A DNA stretch of 64,000 nt. Source: Gloeocapsopsis crepidinum LEGE 06123 (lineage in GTDB: Bacteria; Cyanobacteriota; Cyanobacteriia; Cyanobacteriales; Chroococcidiopsidaceae). Both the position numbers and the translations under genes were made by a program. The notes below the pieces were generated by a model. The model made no database searches. It was not told where the DNA came from and saw nothing but the letters and a program-made list of their open reading frames with translations. Below are positions 55,630-64,000 of the stretch, piece by piece. The stretch covers positions 1 through 64,000 of the forward strand of contig NZ_JADEWN010000019.1 of the NCBI RefSeq assembly GCF_015207655.1, in the 5' to 3' direction. Positions within the stretch are counted from its first letter, which is position 1, and each line of letters starts with the position of its first letter.

Positions 55630-55876
55630 ATACCACTGATGAGTCGATACACCTCAACTTAGCCATCTGTGATTGCAGAAATACCCTATCTTCAGACTTA
55701 GATTCTGAATGAAGTTGCTCTCAATCTTCATTTTTTGTATTTATGAGTACAACTTATAGACACATACAAATCTATCTAGTGAATAGCTAAGACACGCTAC
55801 AAGGATGAAGTTGTGTCTTTTGGAACTATTAATAATTAAAGTATCATCTGTATTGGCATCAGGAGATCGGCATCGT

Positions 55877-56137
55877 ATGTTTAGTATTGGAGACTATGTT
55901 TTTCATCAAAATACAGGTCACATAGGTAAAGTTATTGGATATGGATACGAAATCTTTGATAACGTTTACACAACAACACTGAAAGTGCTGCTAACAAGTG
56001 ACAGCAATTCTGAACATAAAGGAGTAGTAGAGGATGTGATATCAAATTGGGTTCAATATTTATCTCAATCTGATTCAACTTTTGAAAATAAGAGTTCTCA
56101 AGCTAACAACATAACTAATAACTCAGCAGTTGCTTAA
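55877..56137 (+). CDS. Small conserved cyanobacterial protein
   Basis: 86 residues from ATG at 55877. The sequence MFSIGDYVFHQNTGHIGKVIGYGYEIFDNVYTTTLKV is a compact beta-rich unit of the type found in many small cyanobacterial proteins (…GKVIGYG-x-x-I-x-D-x-x-Y…). C-terminal Ser/Asn tail. Function unknown. Confidence 0.55.
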   Translation: MFSIGDYVFHQNTGHIGKVIGYGYEIFDNVYTTTLKVLLTSDSNSEHKGVVEDVISNWVQYLSQSDSTFENKSSQANNITNNSAVA

Positions 56138-56250
56138 TAAGTAAGTTGGCAGTGCTTCTTTTCAAATTTTAGTGTTGAATGTAACAAATAGTTCTCCTAA
56201 ATTTTTCGTAAAACTTGGTGTTGGGAGTAGAAAATAGGAGAGCGAGAAGA

Positions 56251-56298
56251 GGGAAATTGCTTGTCAAGAAAGCCTTTGTGCTGATTAAGCAGTTTCCC
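56251..56298. terminator. Long hairpin, terminator-like
   Basis: 12-bp stem with one G-U pair, 24-base loop, no strong T-run. Could end transcription of the small gene upstream. Confidence 0.35.
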
Positions 56299-56475
56299 TG
56301 ATTGCCGTAAACTCAGGAGAGTTTAGCGAAGTAAGTTTTATACTTCTATTAGAAATTCATAGTTGTGGTAGAAACGTCCAATATTAGCTAAAGCTTAAAA
56401 CACATAAGTTCATATTATTTTATATAAGTTGACTTATTAGCTGGATTTTGGGCTGATTTCAACAAAATTATTGCT

Positions 56476-56549
56476 TGCTCACAAGTTCCTCAAATTATTT
56501 TTATAAGTTCAAAGTGTTAGCACAATAATCGCTTCTTTATGCTAAGCAC
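56476..56549. repeat. Shared upstream element, copy 2
   Basis: TGCTCACAAGTTCCTCAAATTA, AAGTGTTAGCACAATAATCG, TATGCTAAGCACA. Same element as 54757-54833. Confidence 0.6.
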
Positions 56550-56747
56550 AGAGGGAGGAAAAATTTAAGGATTAAGATAATGAGCAGCAGAACACAATAA
56601 AAAATTTATAGCAACCTTATTTGAGTTGTGTCATCTTTTTGCAACGAACCGCAATGCACGCATAGGTGCATCAGTAGTTTCTTGTAGAATAGGGCACATA
56701 GAAAAATCAATAGGATAACTATTCAATAAATCAAAGAAATACAGCCG

Positions 56748-57104
56748 ATGACTAAAACAATTGTGAATTTAACTTTGCCAATTCTCTTAGAAGAAATTGA
56801 GCTAGCACTCAATCAATATCCTCATCATCCATACCAGCAAGCTTTTTCTAATCCTGACTTCCGTCAAGAATTAATTGCTTATGTTTTGAGTAGGGTTTTT
56901 AGTAAGTATGTCGTTGTTGATGATGAAAAACGGCAGCATACTGATCTTAAAAAGATGTACCAAAAACCAGATCAAAAACAAGAAAGAGAAGCTTACATCC
57001 ATGAGGGAATTCATTATCTTGTTGATAAATATGCTGAATATGTCTATCACCATATTCCCTCCGAAGTAAATTCGGGTTCTATACCTTCTAACTGGTTTGG
57101 ATAA
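56748..57104 (+). CDS. ComFB-like small protein
   Basis: 118 residues. The segment EEIELALNQYPHHPYQQAFSNPDFRQELIAYVLSRVFSKYVVVDDE resembles ComFB-type domains (EE-x-x-x, then V-x-x-Y-V-L-N/S-R-x-x-x-x-Y). First gene of the unit with the DUF5132 protein, P-type ATPase and MetK, 21 bp before the next gene. Family assignment moderate. Confidence 0.55.
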   Translation: MTKTIVNLTLPILLEEIELALNQYPHHPYQQAFSNPDFRQELIAYVLSRVFSKYVVVDDEKRQHTDLKKMYQKPDQKQEREAYIHEGIHYLVDKYAEYVYHHIPSEVNSGSIPSNWFG

Positions 57105-57125
57105 TTGACAATGAGGAGTGAATGA

Positions 57126-57644
57126 ATGACATCAAATGAGTTACATTTTGAAGTTTCAGACATGATTACTGGATTAACAGCCGCGATCCTTGCGCCGATT
57201 GTTTTTCCTGCTGCGGCAACATTAAATCATCCAGTAACTAAAGCAATTCTTAAAGAGGGAATCATTTTATCAGAGAAAGTCCAAGAAGCAACAGCACAAA
57301 CAGAAGAAACAATCGCAGATTTAGTTGCAGAAGCAAAGGCAGAATTAATTGCCCGACGTGAAGGTGAGACGAGTTCAACCTTGATAGGAAACACGCACAA
57401 TTCACGAGCTACTGAGTACATTATTGATGCATTTAAAGATATAAATACTCAAGTACGACAAGCTACTAATAATATGGCTGATTTACAATTATTACTACCA
57501 CTAGGATTAGGCGCGATCGCCTTGCGTCAACTACTCACAAAAGGGCTACAAATTGAAGAAATTCCTTGGTACGTTCTAGCTTGGTATGCTTTTGATAGTT
57601 TTATCAAACTCAACGAAACACCAACATCGCGATCGCTTGAATAA
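57126..57644 (+). CDS. DUF5132 protein
   Basis: 172 residues. GLTAAILAPIVFPAA near the start and ILKEGIILSEKVQEATAQTEETIADLVAEAKAEL are typical of DUF5132, which occurs next to metal P-type ATPases. A second hydrophobic segment near LLLPLGLGAIALRQLL. Membrane-associated, function unknown. Confidence 0.75.
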   Translation: MTSNELHFEVSDMITGLTAAILAPIVFPAAATLNHPVTKAILKEGIILSEKVQEATAQTEETIADLVAEAKAELIARREGETSSTLIGNTHNSRATEYIIDAFKDINTQVRQATNNMADLQLLLPLGLGAIALRQLLTKGLQIEEIPWYVLAWYAFDSFIKLNETPTSRSLE

Positions 57645-57664
57645 GAGGCTAAGAGGCAATTTAG

Positions 57665-60577
57665 GTGATTCAAGCAATACATAACGTAGTTCCAGGAAGA
57701 GCAAGATATCGCGTTGAAAAGCTTTATCGCTGTAAAGAACTCAAAGAGCATTTAGAATTTCATTTATCCCAGCAATTAGGCATCATTAGTACTAGTGCAA
57801 ACATTTTAACAGGAAATATTTTAGTTCTTTTTGAGTTAAATCTTAGTACTGATCGAGTTAAAGAATTAGTTGCAGAAATTGAACAAAATTACAGCCCAAA
57901 AATTGCTGTAAATCATCAAAAATTAAATAGCAATTTGCAACAAAAAAGTGATGATTGGTATGCACTCGACATCGATACTGTTTTGGCAGAGTTGCAAACA
58001 TCAGACACCGGATTAACGCAAGTAGTTGCTCATAAAAACTTACAGAAGTACGGGACAAACACATTACCAGAAACAGCAACCCGCTCAGAACTTAGGATTT
58101 TACTTGAGCAATTTCAGTCATTACCCGTTGGCTTATTGTGTATTGCAGCAGGGTTATCAGTGGCGACTGGAGGACTTGCAGATGCTGCGGTTATTATGGG
58201 TGTTGTTGGTATTAATGCAGCAATTGGTTATATTACCGAAAGTCAGTCAGAAAAAATTATTCATTCGCTCAAAAGCCGCGATCGCCCGTTAACTTCTGTC
58301 TTACGCGATCGCCAAATTGTTGAAATTAACACCGCAGAAATTGTTCCAGGAGATATTTTAGTTCTTAAAGCAGGAAACTATGTCGCCGCTGATGCAAGGT
58401 TAATAGCAACAGAAAATCTGAGTATCGATGAATCTGCACTGACAGGCGAAAGCTTACCCGTGAGTAAAAGCACTGCATCACTGATTGCTGCTGATATTTC
58501 TTTGGGCGATCGCATCAACATGGCTTACAAAGGAACGTTAGTGCTTGGGGGACAAGGTTTAGGAGTTGTTGTAGCGACAGGTAAGTTTACCGAAATCGGT
58601 AAAATTCAAGCCATGATCAGTCAAACTCCGGTACAAACAACACCCTTAGCGCGACAACTTGATGAAGTTGGTTCGCAACTTGTAATGCTTGCGAGTGGAG
58701 TTTGCACCCTCGTATTTGCTGCGGGATGGCTGCGAGGATACGGTTTGCTACAAATGCTCAAAACATCAATATCACTTGCTGTTGCAGCTGTTCCTGAAGG
58801 TTTACCCACGATTGCAACGACAATTTTGGCGCTGGGTATCCAAGATATGCGCAAGCATAAAGTCCTCGTACGAAGTCTTAATGCAGTTGAAGCCCTGGGT
58901 GCAGTACAAAAAATTTGCCTCGATAAAACTGGCACAATTACCAAAAATCAAATGTCTGTTGTCGAGATTCATACCGACACAAAATTGTCCCTCGTAGACG
59001 GAGATCTCAACATAATAGCAGATGCTTGCACTCTCAAACTTATTCAAGTTGCAGTTTTGTGTAATGAAAGTGTTGTGACACGCGATTGCCACGGCGAATA
59101 TGTTGTTACAGGTTCAGCAACCGAGAATGCTTTAGTTTACATGGCGATCGCCGCTGGTATTGATGTTTTAGCACTCCGCGAACAATATCCCTTAGTAGAC
59201 ACTAAGCCGCGTGCAGAAAATCGCAACTATATGAGGATGTTGCGTCGAGGTTCCCTCGACGCCCTGTCATCCGTGAGTACGCAACATCAGCATCAGCAAC
59301 ACTTTGCGGTTAAAGGAAGTCCTGGAGAAGTTCTTGATTTGTGCCATTGGCGGCTAAATGATGGCGCAAGAGTCCCGCTTACCGCCGCCGAACGACTGGC
59401 GATCGCACTAGAAAACGATCGGATGGCAGGTAAAGCTTTAAGAGTACTAGGCGTTGCTTACGGATATGAAAGTACTGAGTTGGTTTGGTTAGGCTTAATC
59501 GGTATGGCAGATCCGGTACGTCATGGTGTCAAAAATTTGATTGGGCAATTTCATCAAGCGGGGATTGATACAGTCATGATTACTGGCGATCAAACTCCTA
59601 CAGCTTATGCAATTGGGAAAGAATTACAGTTAAGTCGCAACGATCAAATCCAAATTTTAGATGCGCAGGATTTAGTTAACGTTGACCGCGAGGCACTGCA
59701 AGCTTTGTGCGATAAAGTCGATATCTTTGCGCGAATTAGCCCTGTAAATAAACTGCAAATCGTCCAAGCGCTACAAGCAGTGGGTAAAGTTGTGGCAATG
59801 ACAGGTGATGGAATTAACGATGCACCCGCCTTAAAATCTGCCAATGTCGGTGTTGCGATGGGAACGGGAACCGATGCTGCGCGAGAAGTTGCAGATATTA
59901 TTTTAGAAGACAACAATCTCGCAACAATGATTGTTGCAGTCAGTCAAGGACGGACAATTTACAACAATATCCGCAAAGCTGTCCATTTTTTGCTCGCTAC
60001 AAACCTGAGCGAAATTATAGTGATGGCGATCGCCACAGCAGGAGGTTTTGGTCAACCTTTAAATGCACTACAATTACTATGGCTCAATTTAGTCACAGAT
60101 ATCTTTCCCGCACTGGCTTTAGCGTTAGAACCTGCGGAACCTGATGTTTTACAAACACCGCCGCGTAGTCCAGATGAGTCAATTATCAAAGCATCCGATT
60201 TTCAAAGAATTTTGTTTGAATCAACGATATTATCTGGCAGTACTTTAGCAGCTTACGCCTACGGAGTTACTCGATATGGTATCGGATTGCGGGCAAGTAC
60301 GATCGCCTTTATGAGCTTAACACTAGGGCAACTCTTGCACGCTCTGAGTTGCCGCACTGAACGTAGCATTATTGAGAATATCCCCGCTAATCAGTATTTA
60401 AATCTAGCGTTAGCTGGGTCAATGACTTTACAGTTCGTTGTTTTAGCCCCTGGATTGCGCGATTTATTAAAGCTTGCACCGTTAGATGGATGGGATTTAA
60501 TTGTCATCGCTGGCAGTGCGTTGTTTCCGTTGGTTGTCAATGAAAGTACGAAGCAATTTCACGGTACACAGCTATGA
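57665..60577 (+). CDS. P-type ATPase, cation-transporting
   Basis: 970 residues from GTG at 57665 (AGAGG upstream). An N-terminal ~90-residue HMA-like part (HNVVPGRARYRVEKL), then the A domain TGES, phosphorylation site DKTGT with Asp near 420, and TGDGINDAP near residue 720. Eight to ten membrane helices. No CPC motif of copper or zinc pumps is seen, so a Ca2+/Mn2+ or related cation is more likely. It overlaps metK-like by 4 bp. Starts of the unit suggest co-regulation. Confidence 0.88.
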   Translation: MIQAIHNVVPGRARYRVEKLYRCKELKEHLEFHLSQQLGIISTSANILTGNILVLFELNLSTDRVKELVAEIEQNYSPKIAVNHQKLNSNLQQKSDDWYALDIDTVLAELQTSDTGLTQVVAHKNLQKYGTNTLPETATRSELRILLEQFQSLPVGLLCIAAGLSVATGGLADAAVIMGVVGINAAIGYITESQSEKIIHSLKSRDRPLTSVLRDRQIVEINTAEIVPGDILVLKAGNYVAADARLIATENLSIDESALTGESLPVSKSTASLIAADISLGDRINMAYKGTLVLGGQGLGVVVATGKFTEIGKIQAMISQTPVQTTPLARQLDEVGSQLVMLASGVCTLVFAAGWLRGYGLLQMLKTSISLAVAAVPEGLPTIATTILALGIQDMRKHKVLVRSLNAVEALGAVQKICLDKTGTITKNQMSVVEIHTDTKLSLVDGDLNIIADACTLKLIQVAVLCNESVVTRDCHGEYVVTGSATENALVYMAIAAGIDVLALREQYPLVDTKPRAENRNYMRMLRRGSLDALSSVSTQHQHQQHFAVKGSPGEVLDLCHWRLNDGARVPLTAAERLAIALENDRMAGKALRVLGVAYGYESTELVWLGLIGMADPVRHGVKNLIGQFHQAGIDTVMITGDQTPTAYAIGKELQLSRNDQIQILDAQDLVNVDREALQALCDKVDIFARISPVNKLQIVQALQAVGKVVAMTGDGINDAPALKSANVGVAMGTGTDAAREVADIILEDNNLATMIVAVSQGRTIYNNIRKAVHFLLATNLSEIIVMAIATAGGFGQPLNALQLLWLNLVTDIFPALALALEPAEPDVLQTPPRSPDESIIKASDFQRILFESTILSGSTLAAYAYGVTRYGIGLRASTIAFMSLTLGQLLHALSCRTERSIIENIPANQYLNLALAGSMTLQFVVLAPGLRDLLKLAPLDGWDLIVIAGSALFPLVVNESTKQFHGTQL

Positions 60578-61755
60578 AACAGGACTTTATGTTCACCTCA
60601 GAATCTGTCACTGAGGGACATCCTGATAAACTTTGCGATCGCATTAGTGATGCCATTGTCGATCGCTTTTTGCAGCAAGATCCTTATGCGCGAGTGATTA
60701 CCGAGTGTGCGGTTTCTACTGCAATTGTCTTTATTGCGGCGAGGTTTGAACCAAACACAAATGTTGATTTTACTAACATTGCCCGCCAAGTGATTGAACA
60801 GGTGGGTTACGATCAACCCGCGTTTAATGCCAAAACGTGTAGTATATTAACTAGCCTCAAAGAATTGCCCTGCGATCACCTGTATCATTTTGACGATCAG
60901 TTAACTGATGCAGACATTGAGCAAATTCCGGTCAAAAATCAAGTCACAGTTTTTGGCTTTGCTTGCAAACAAACTCCGGCGTTGATGCCATTACCCATTT
61001 GGCTAGCGCACAAACTAGCGAAGCAATTAAGTACTGTCAATCACAAAAACATTCTTCCCTATCTTGCGCCTGATGGTAAAACCCAAGTAGGAGTTGAGTA
61101 TCGCGATCGCAAACCTTATCGCATTCACAGTATCACCATTGTTGCAAGTCAAGACACCACTCAACCTGATTTAGCACAACTACAAGATGACATCCGTCAA
61201 ACAGTCATTGATGCGGTATTTGCTGATGAAGATATTCGTCCCGATGCTGCAACGAGAATTTTTATTAACCCTGAAGGTTTATTTATTACAGGTGGTCCTT
61301 ATGTCCATGCTGGATTAACAGGGAGAAAGAATGCAATTGATACCTACGGTGAATACTCTAAGCATAGCGGTGCAGCTTTAAGTGGTAAAGATCCGATCCG
61401 CATTGATCGCATAGGTGCATATATGGCACGGTATGCAGCAAAAAATATCGTCGCGGCAAATTTGGCAGATGAGTGTGAAGTACAACTCAGTTATTCTATC
61501 GGACTAGCTCGCCCAGTCAGCATCCAGGTTGAAACCTTTGGTACAGGCAAAATTTCTGACACTGAATTGACAACACTTCTAGAACAGCATTTTGATTTTC
61601 GCTTAGCAGCGATCGTGCGGAACTTTAAATTACGTTATCTCCCTGCACTCACTCCAGGTGGATTTTATACAAAACTTGCTGCTTACGGTCATGTCGGCAG
61701 AATGGATATACATTTACCGTGGGAAGCAACCGATAAAGTTAATGCATTGGTATAG
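60574..61755 (+). CDS. metK: Divergent S-adenosylmethionine synthetase
   Basis: 393 residues. TEGHPDKLCDRISDA is the N-terminal MetK signature; PDGKTQVGVEY carries the metal/ATP Asp and Lys; SGKDPIRID carries Lys and Asp of the active site. The usual GAGDQG flexible-loop motif is absent: the aligned stretch reads IPVKNQVTVFGFA. GGPYVHAGLTGRK replaces GGPMGD-x-GLTGRK, changing an Asp to His. It is fused by ATGA overlap to the P-type ATPase, which is unusual for MetK. Confidence 0.85.
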   Translation: MKQDFMFTSESVTEGHPDKLCDRISDAIVDRFLQQDPYARVITECAVSTAIVFIAARFEPNTNVDFTNIARQVIEQVGYDQPAFNAKTCSILTSLKELPCDHLYHFDDQLTDADIEQIPVKNQVTVFGFACKQTPALMPLPIWLAHKLAKQLSTVNHKNILPYLAPDGKTQVGVEYRDRKPYRIHSITIVASQDTTQPDLAQLQDDIRQTVIDAVFADEDIRPDAATRIFINPEGLFITGGPYVHAGLTGRKNAIDTYGEYSKHSGAALSGKDPIRIDRIGAYMARYAAKNIVAANLADECEVQLSYSIGLARPVSIQVETFGTGKISDTELTTLLEQHFDFRLAAIVRNFKLRYLPALTPGGFYTKLAAYGHVGRMDIHLPWEATDKVNALV

Positions 61756-61808
61756 ACTTGTCTTTTGAAAGAGAGTAGAGAATGATGTTATTTTAAGATC
61801 AAAAAATT

Positions 61809-62184
61809 TCACCGAATAGGCAACTTTCGATACCGCATACCATTATCTTCTATCGTAATAGCTACTCCCTCAACAAGTACTTGCTCTAACTGCGGCAAAA
61901 CTTCTAGTAACCTCTGCGATCCTAAATCAGGATGTGCAGAAGACAGCCGGAGAGTAATCAAACTAGGTTGAACATAACCACCTAAAGCAACTAATGCAGA
62001 AAAATCTAAATCTTGCGTAAGCACAATCCGATTCTCTACTCGTGCGAGTTCTAAAATCTCTGTATCGGTTGCAGTTGTAGGCAGTACTTCAGTGACACGT
62101 ATAATATCGTAGCCCTGTTTTTGCAACGCTGCGACTGTTAATGGAGTAAATATGAATGTCTGCTATAAATCTCAGTTCATTCAT
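61809..62184 (-). pseudogene. DUF5615 PIN-like toxin, frameshifted
   Basis: From ATG at 62184 the frame reads MNELRFIADIHI, then shifts at the AAA (62148-62150), and the +1 frame continues TPLTVAALQKQGYD to the end. The continuous part (61809-62126) has DTEILELARVENR and VLTQDLDFSALVALGG, typical of DUF5615. A single-base T insertion restores it. The start overlaps the DUF433 stop (ATGA). Confidence 0.75.
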
Positions 62185-62408
62185 GCAGAACGAACACTAA
62201 TAAATTGGTCTGAGACTACCCATGCAGCATAGTTAAGAGCTTGTTGAATGTCTTCAGGCTCAAGTTCAGGGTACGCCTCAACAATCTGCTGAATCGACAT
62301 ACTTGCTAGAAGTTTCAGAACGAAGGCTACTGTGATTCGCATACCACGAATAGTAGGTTGTCCAAGACAGATGTTAGGATCGATGACAATACGATTAACC
62401 TCTTCCAT
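62181..62408 (-). CDS. DUF433 antitoxin-like protein
   Basis: 75 residues. RIVIDPNICLGQPTIRGMRI and AYPELEPEDIQQALNYAAW match the DUF433 domain, which pairs with DUF5615 toxins. It overlaps the toxin by 4 bp. It binds DNA and neutralises the toxin in known pairs. Confidence 0.85.
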   Translation of the reverse strand: MEEVNRIVIDPNICLGQPTIRGMRITVAFVLKLLASMSIQQIVEAYPELEPEDIQQALNYAAWVVSDQFISVRSA

Positions 62409-62760
62409 AACGATGTAGTTTCGAGCATGAGAACTGCTGTCAGCAACAAGCTTGTAGAGCTAATACCAACTTAGCAAACAACAGGTTAACCTAGGCATTT
62501 TTCTGCATACTCAAACAATTCTAAAAATTTGAGTGCTTTATTTGAGCAATCACTAGCTTATCAATAGAAGTTTCATGGAGCATATTTCTCAAATTCCTCC
62601 AATGGCTCGTCAAAATCATCTTTGCCAGTACCCTGCAAAACATTTTACGACCAACCAGTAGGCATCTGGATTGCTGTTTAATTAACAAAAACCTATATTT
62701 TGCTCCAAGCTTCCCCAAATTTTTTAAACTTAAGGTGAAGTCAACGGAGGGAGTTTCAGT
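62409..62760. other. Non-coding stretch before the tandem-repeat protein
   Basis: About 350 bp, no ORF with a ribosome site. AAGG-rich leader and GGAGG at 62748 for the next gene. Confidence 0.4.
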
Positions 62761-63015
62761 ATGAATACCGATCATATTGAACAGGAAGCTCGTGAGGCAA
62801 TGGCACAACAGCGCCAGCAAGAAGAGCATTTGCAGCAATCAATGTTGAGCCGTTCTGAGGCGGAAGTTGATACACCACCTGGTAGTCACACCGCAGAAGA
62901 AGCGAGAGAATTGATGATTGAGCAACGCCAGCAAGAAGAGCAGTTACAACAGTCAATGCTGAATCGTTCTGCTGCTGAAGTAGGTTTGTCTCGCGATAAG
63001 TTTTCTCAGAAGTAG
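62761..63015 (+). CDS. Small protein with duplicated EAREAMAQQRQQEE unit
   Basis: 84 residues with a GGAGGGAG site. Two ~32-residue units are near-identical: (HI)EQEAREAMAQQRQQEEHLQQSMLSRSEAEV and (HT)AEEARELMIEQRQQEEQLQQSMLNRSAAEV. Highly helical, Gln/Glu-rich. Function unknown; duplication within one gene. Confidence 0.65.
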   Translation: MNTDHIEQEAREAMAQQRQQEEHLQQSMLSRSEAEVDTPPGSHTAEEARELMIEQRQQEEQLQQSMLNRSAAEVGLSRDKFSQK

Positions 63016-63124
63016 CTTGAGTTTAATTAGGATAACAAGTCTTACTGTTATTCATTGCCAAGGTAGCTATTGTGGGCTATCTTGGCTTACCGAGAAGAAA
63101 AATCAACATAGATACTAAATACGT

Positions 63125-63544
63125 TTAAGCTACATTTTTTATTCTTTCAGCATCTTGGATACCAAGCAGCTTGTTCCACACCTGAGTAATTTTTTGCCAC
63201 CATGATTGACGATTGATTCCTAGTGCCTTGTTATAACTCACGTATGACTGTTGATAGCGCCCTAAATAATGCAGGGCTGCGCCGCGAATTAACCATGCTT
63301 CTTGATGCTCAAAATCGAGTTCTAGGGCTTTCTCACAACTGATAAGGGCTTCTGAGTACCTTTCTAAATGTACCAATACAACCCCTCTCAACACCCAACT
63401 GCTAGGATCGTCATCTCGAATTGCTACAGCTTTGTTAATATTTGCTAGCGCTTCTAAGTAGTGACCTGAGTTAGCTAACGCTGCACCCCTAGCAAACCAG
63501 ACTTGGTAACTATTCATCGGTGTTGCTTTGTCGAAGCTTGTCAT
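63125..63544 (-). CDS. TPR-repeat protein
   Basis: About 139 residues from ATG at 63544. Three TPR units: (VWFARGAALANSGHYLEALANINKAV), (SWVLRGVVLVHLERYSEALISCEKAL), (AWLIRGAALHYLGRYQQSYVSYNKAL). A basic end (WWQKITQVWNKLLG). Protein-interaction module; partner unknown. Confidence 0.8.
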   Translation of the reverse strand: MTSFDKATPMNSYQVWFARGAALANSGHYLEALANINKAVAIRDDDPSSWVLRGVVLVHLERYSEALISCEKALELDFEHQEAWLIRGAALHYLGRYQQSYVSYNKALGINRQSWWQKITQVWNKLLGIQDAERIKNVA

Positions 63545-63752
63545 TATCACAGCCATATGAGTATGTCAGATAAGCCCACAATTTAAAGGTAGTATATTTG
63601 TTGCTTTCCCATGCTGTAGAAATTACGGTAACTATTGTAAATCTTTCGATAATATATTGGGAACGGCGATCGCACAAAAAATGTATTAGTTTTCTACAAA
63701 TCGGTTGTACCAATCACCTAAGGCTAAAGTGTCTATCTGTGGCTAGAACTTG

Positions 63753-64000
63753 CTAAGAGCGGTGCGCTAAAATACCTTGATGAGGGCTAAACAACAAAGC
63801 AAGCAGAAACAATCCTGAGACAACTAGAACTATAGCTGCACCTGAAGGGATATTCAAGTAATAACTAAGATACATACCACTTATACTACTAATAATGCCA
63901 AAAACTGCACCTACTACCATCATTTGATGAAGTTCTTTGACAAGCATATAAGCTGTGATTCCTGGACCAACTAATAGAGAAACAACAAGTATAACTCCTA
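63753..64000 (-). CDS. ABC-3 metal permease (partial)
   Basis: The frame runs off the right edge. Visible C-terminal ~82 residues include VSLLVGPGITAYMLV, SSISGMYLSYYLNIPSGAAIVLV and LFSPHQGILAHRS, typical of Mn/Zn ABC-3 family permeases. The amino end and the partner genes are outside the window. Confidence 0.8.
   Translation of the reverse strand, partial: GVILVVSLLVGPGITAYMLVKELHQMMVVGAVFGIISSISGMYLSYYLNIPSGAAIVLVVSGLFLLALLFSPHQGILAHRS

Larger units (their letters stand above)
56138..56747. promoter_or_regulatory. Non-coding stretch with hairpin and shared element
   Basis: About 610 bp. 56251-56298 forms GGGAAATTGCTT/AAGCAGTTTCCC with a 24-base loop. 56476-56549 matches 54757-54833. Leads to the four-gene unit starting at 56748. 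Confidence 0.55.

Noticed and set aside
62521-62838. 105-codon reverse ORF overlapping the duplicated small protein
   Set aside because: The forward gene has GGAGGGAG and a repeated unit; the reverse frame has neither.

Overview
The window is cyanobacterial chromosome. The octamer GCGATCGC (HIP1) and its truncated forms recur throughout. There is a carboxysome shell protein (CcmP), an RRM-type cold-shock RNA-binding protein, a TIGR03643-type protein, an arsenosugar gene pair (ArsM/ArsS) and many short cyanobacterial intergenic repeats. Gene content resembles Gloeocapsopsis/Chroococcidiopsis-like genomes, but the species cannot be fixed by eye.

Layout. 1-6.3 kb: the end of an IS630-type transposase, a membrane-tethered globin, a purine-catabolism group (FAD urate hydroxylase, NCS2 permease, 5-hydroxyisourate hydrolase) and two inverted orphan transposase-like HTH genes. 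6.9-17.2 kb: a surface-polysaccharide/modified-sugar cluster (CDP-glucose synthesis, LhgO-like oxidase, epimerase, 3,5-epimerase, SAF-type dehydrogenase, glycosyltransferase, sulfotransferase, hexapeptide acyltransferase, GMC oxidoreductase). 17.5-21.2 kb: RRM protein, CcmP, a pentapeptide-repeat protein and a frameshifted DUF262 gene.

21.73-37.53 kb: an integrated mobile element of about 15.8 kb. A perfect 45-bp direct repeat, the 3' half of tRNA-Ala(CGC), bounds it. A tyrosine integrase lies beside the intact tRNA. Inside are a primase-polymerase/RecA-like replication protein, RHH and XRE regulators, a tightly overlapping leftward operon whose last large gene resembles a phage scaffold, secreted small proteins, a cysteine-rich peptide, an HEPN-like protein and a palindrome-rich non-coding stretch that looks like an origin. 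I saw no HIP1 octamer inside it.

37.6-54.7 kb: chromosomal metabolic genes, mostly leftward: flavin amine oxidase, PhzF, sulfotransferase, proline iminopeptidase, IlvC, SDR, DUF6544, a decayed FdhF-like oxidoreductase, GH13 enzyme, ArsS/ArsM, an orphan ABC sugar permease and PurN. Copies of a two-hairpin repeat are scattered here; two form an inverted repeat that tightly brackets arsS.

54.7-64 kb: small cyanobacterial proteins, a deleted MBL-fold gene, a rightward four-gene unit (ComFB-like protein, DUF5132 protein, P-type ATPase, divergent MetK), a DUF433/DUF5615 pair with a frameshifted toxin, a small tandem-repeat protein, a TPR protein, and the end of a metal ABC-3 permease running off the right edge. 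The best candidates for undescribed biology are the tRNA-Ala element and the P-type ATPase-MetK unit.
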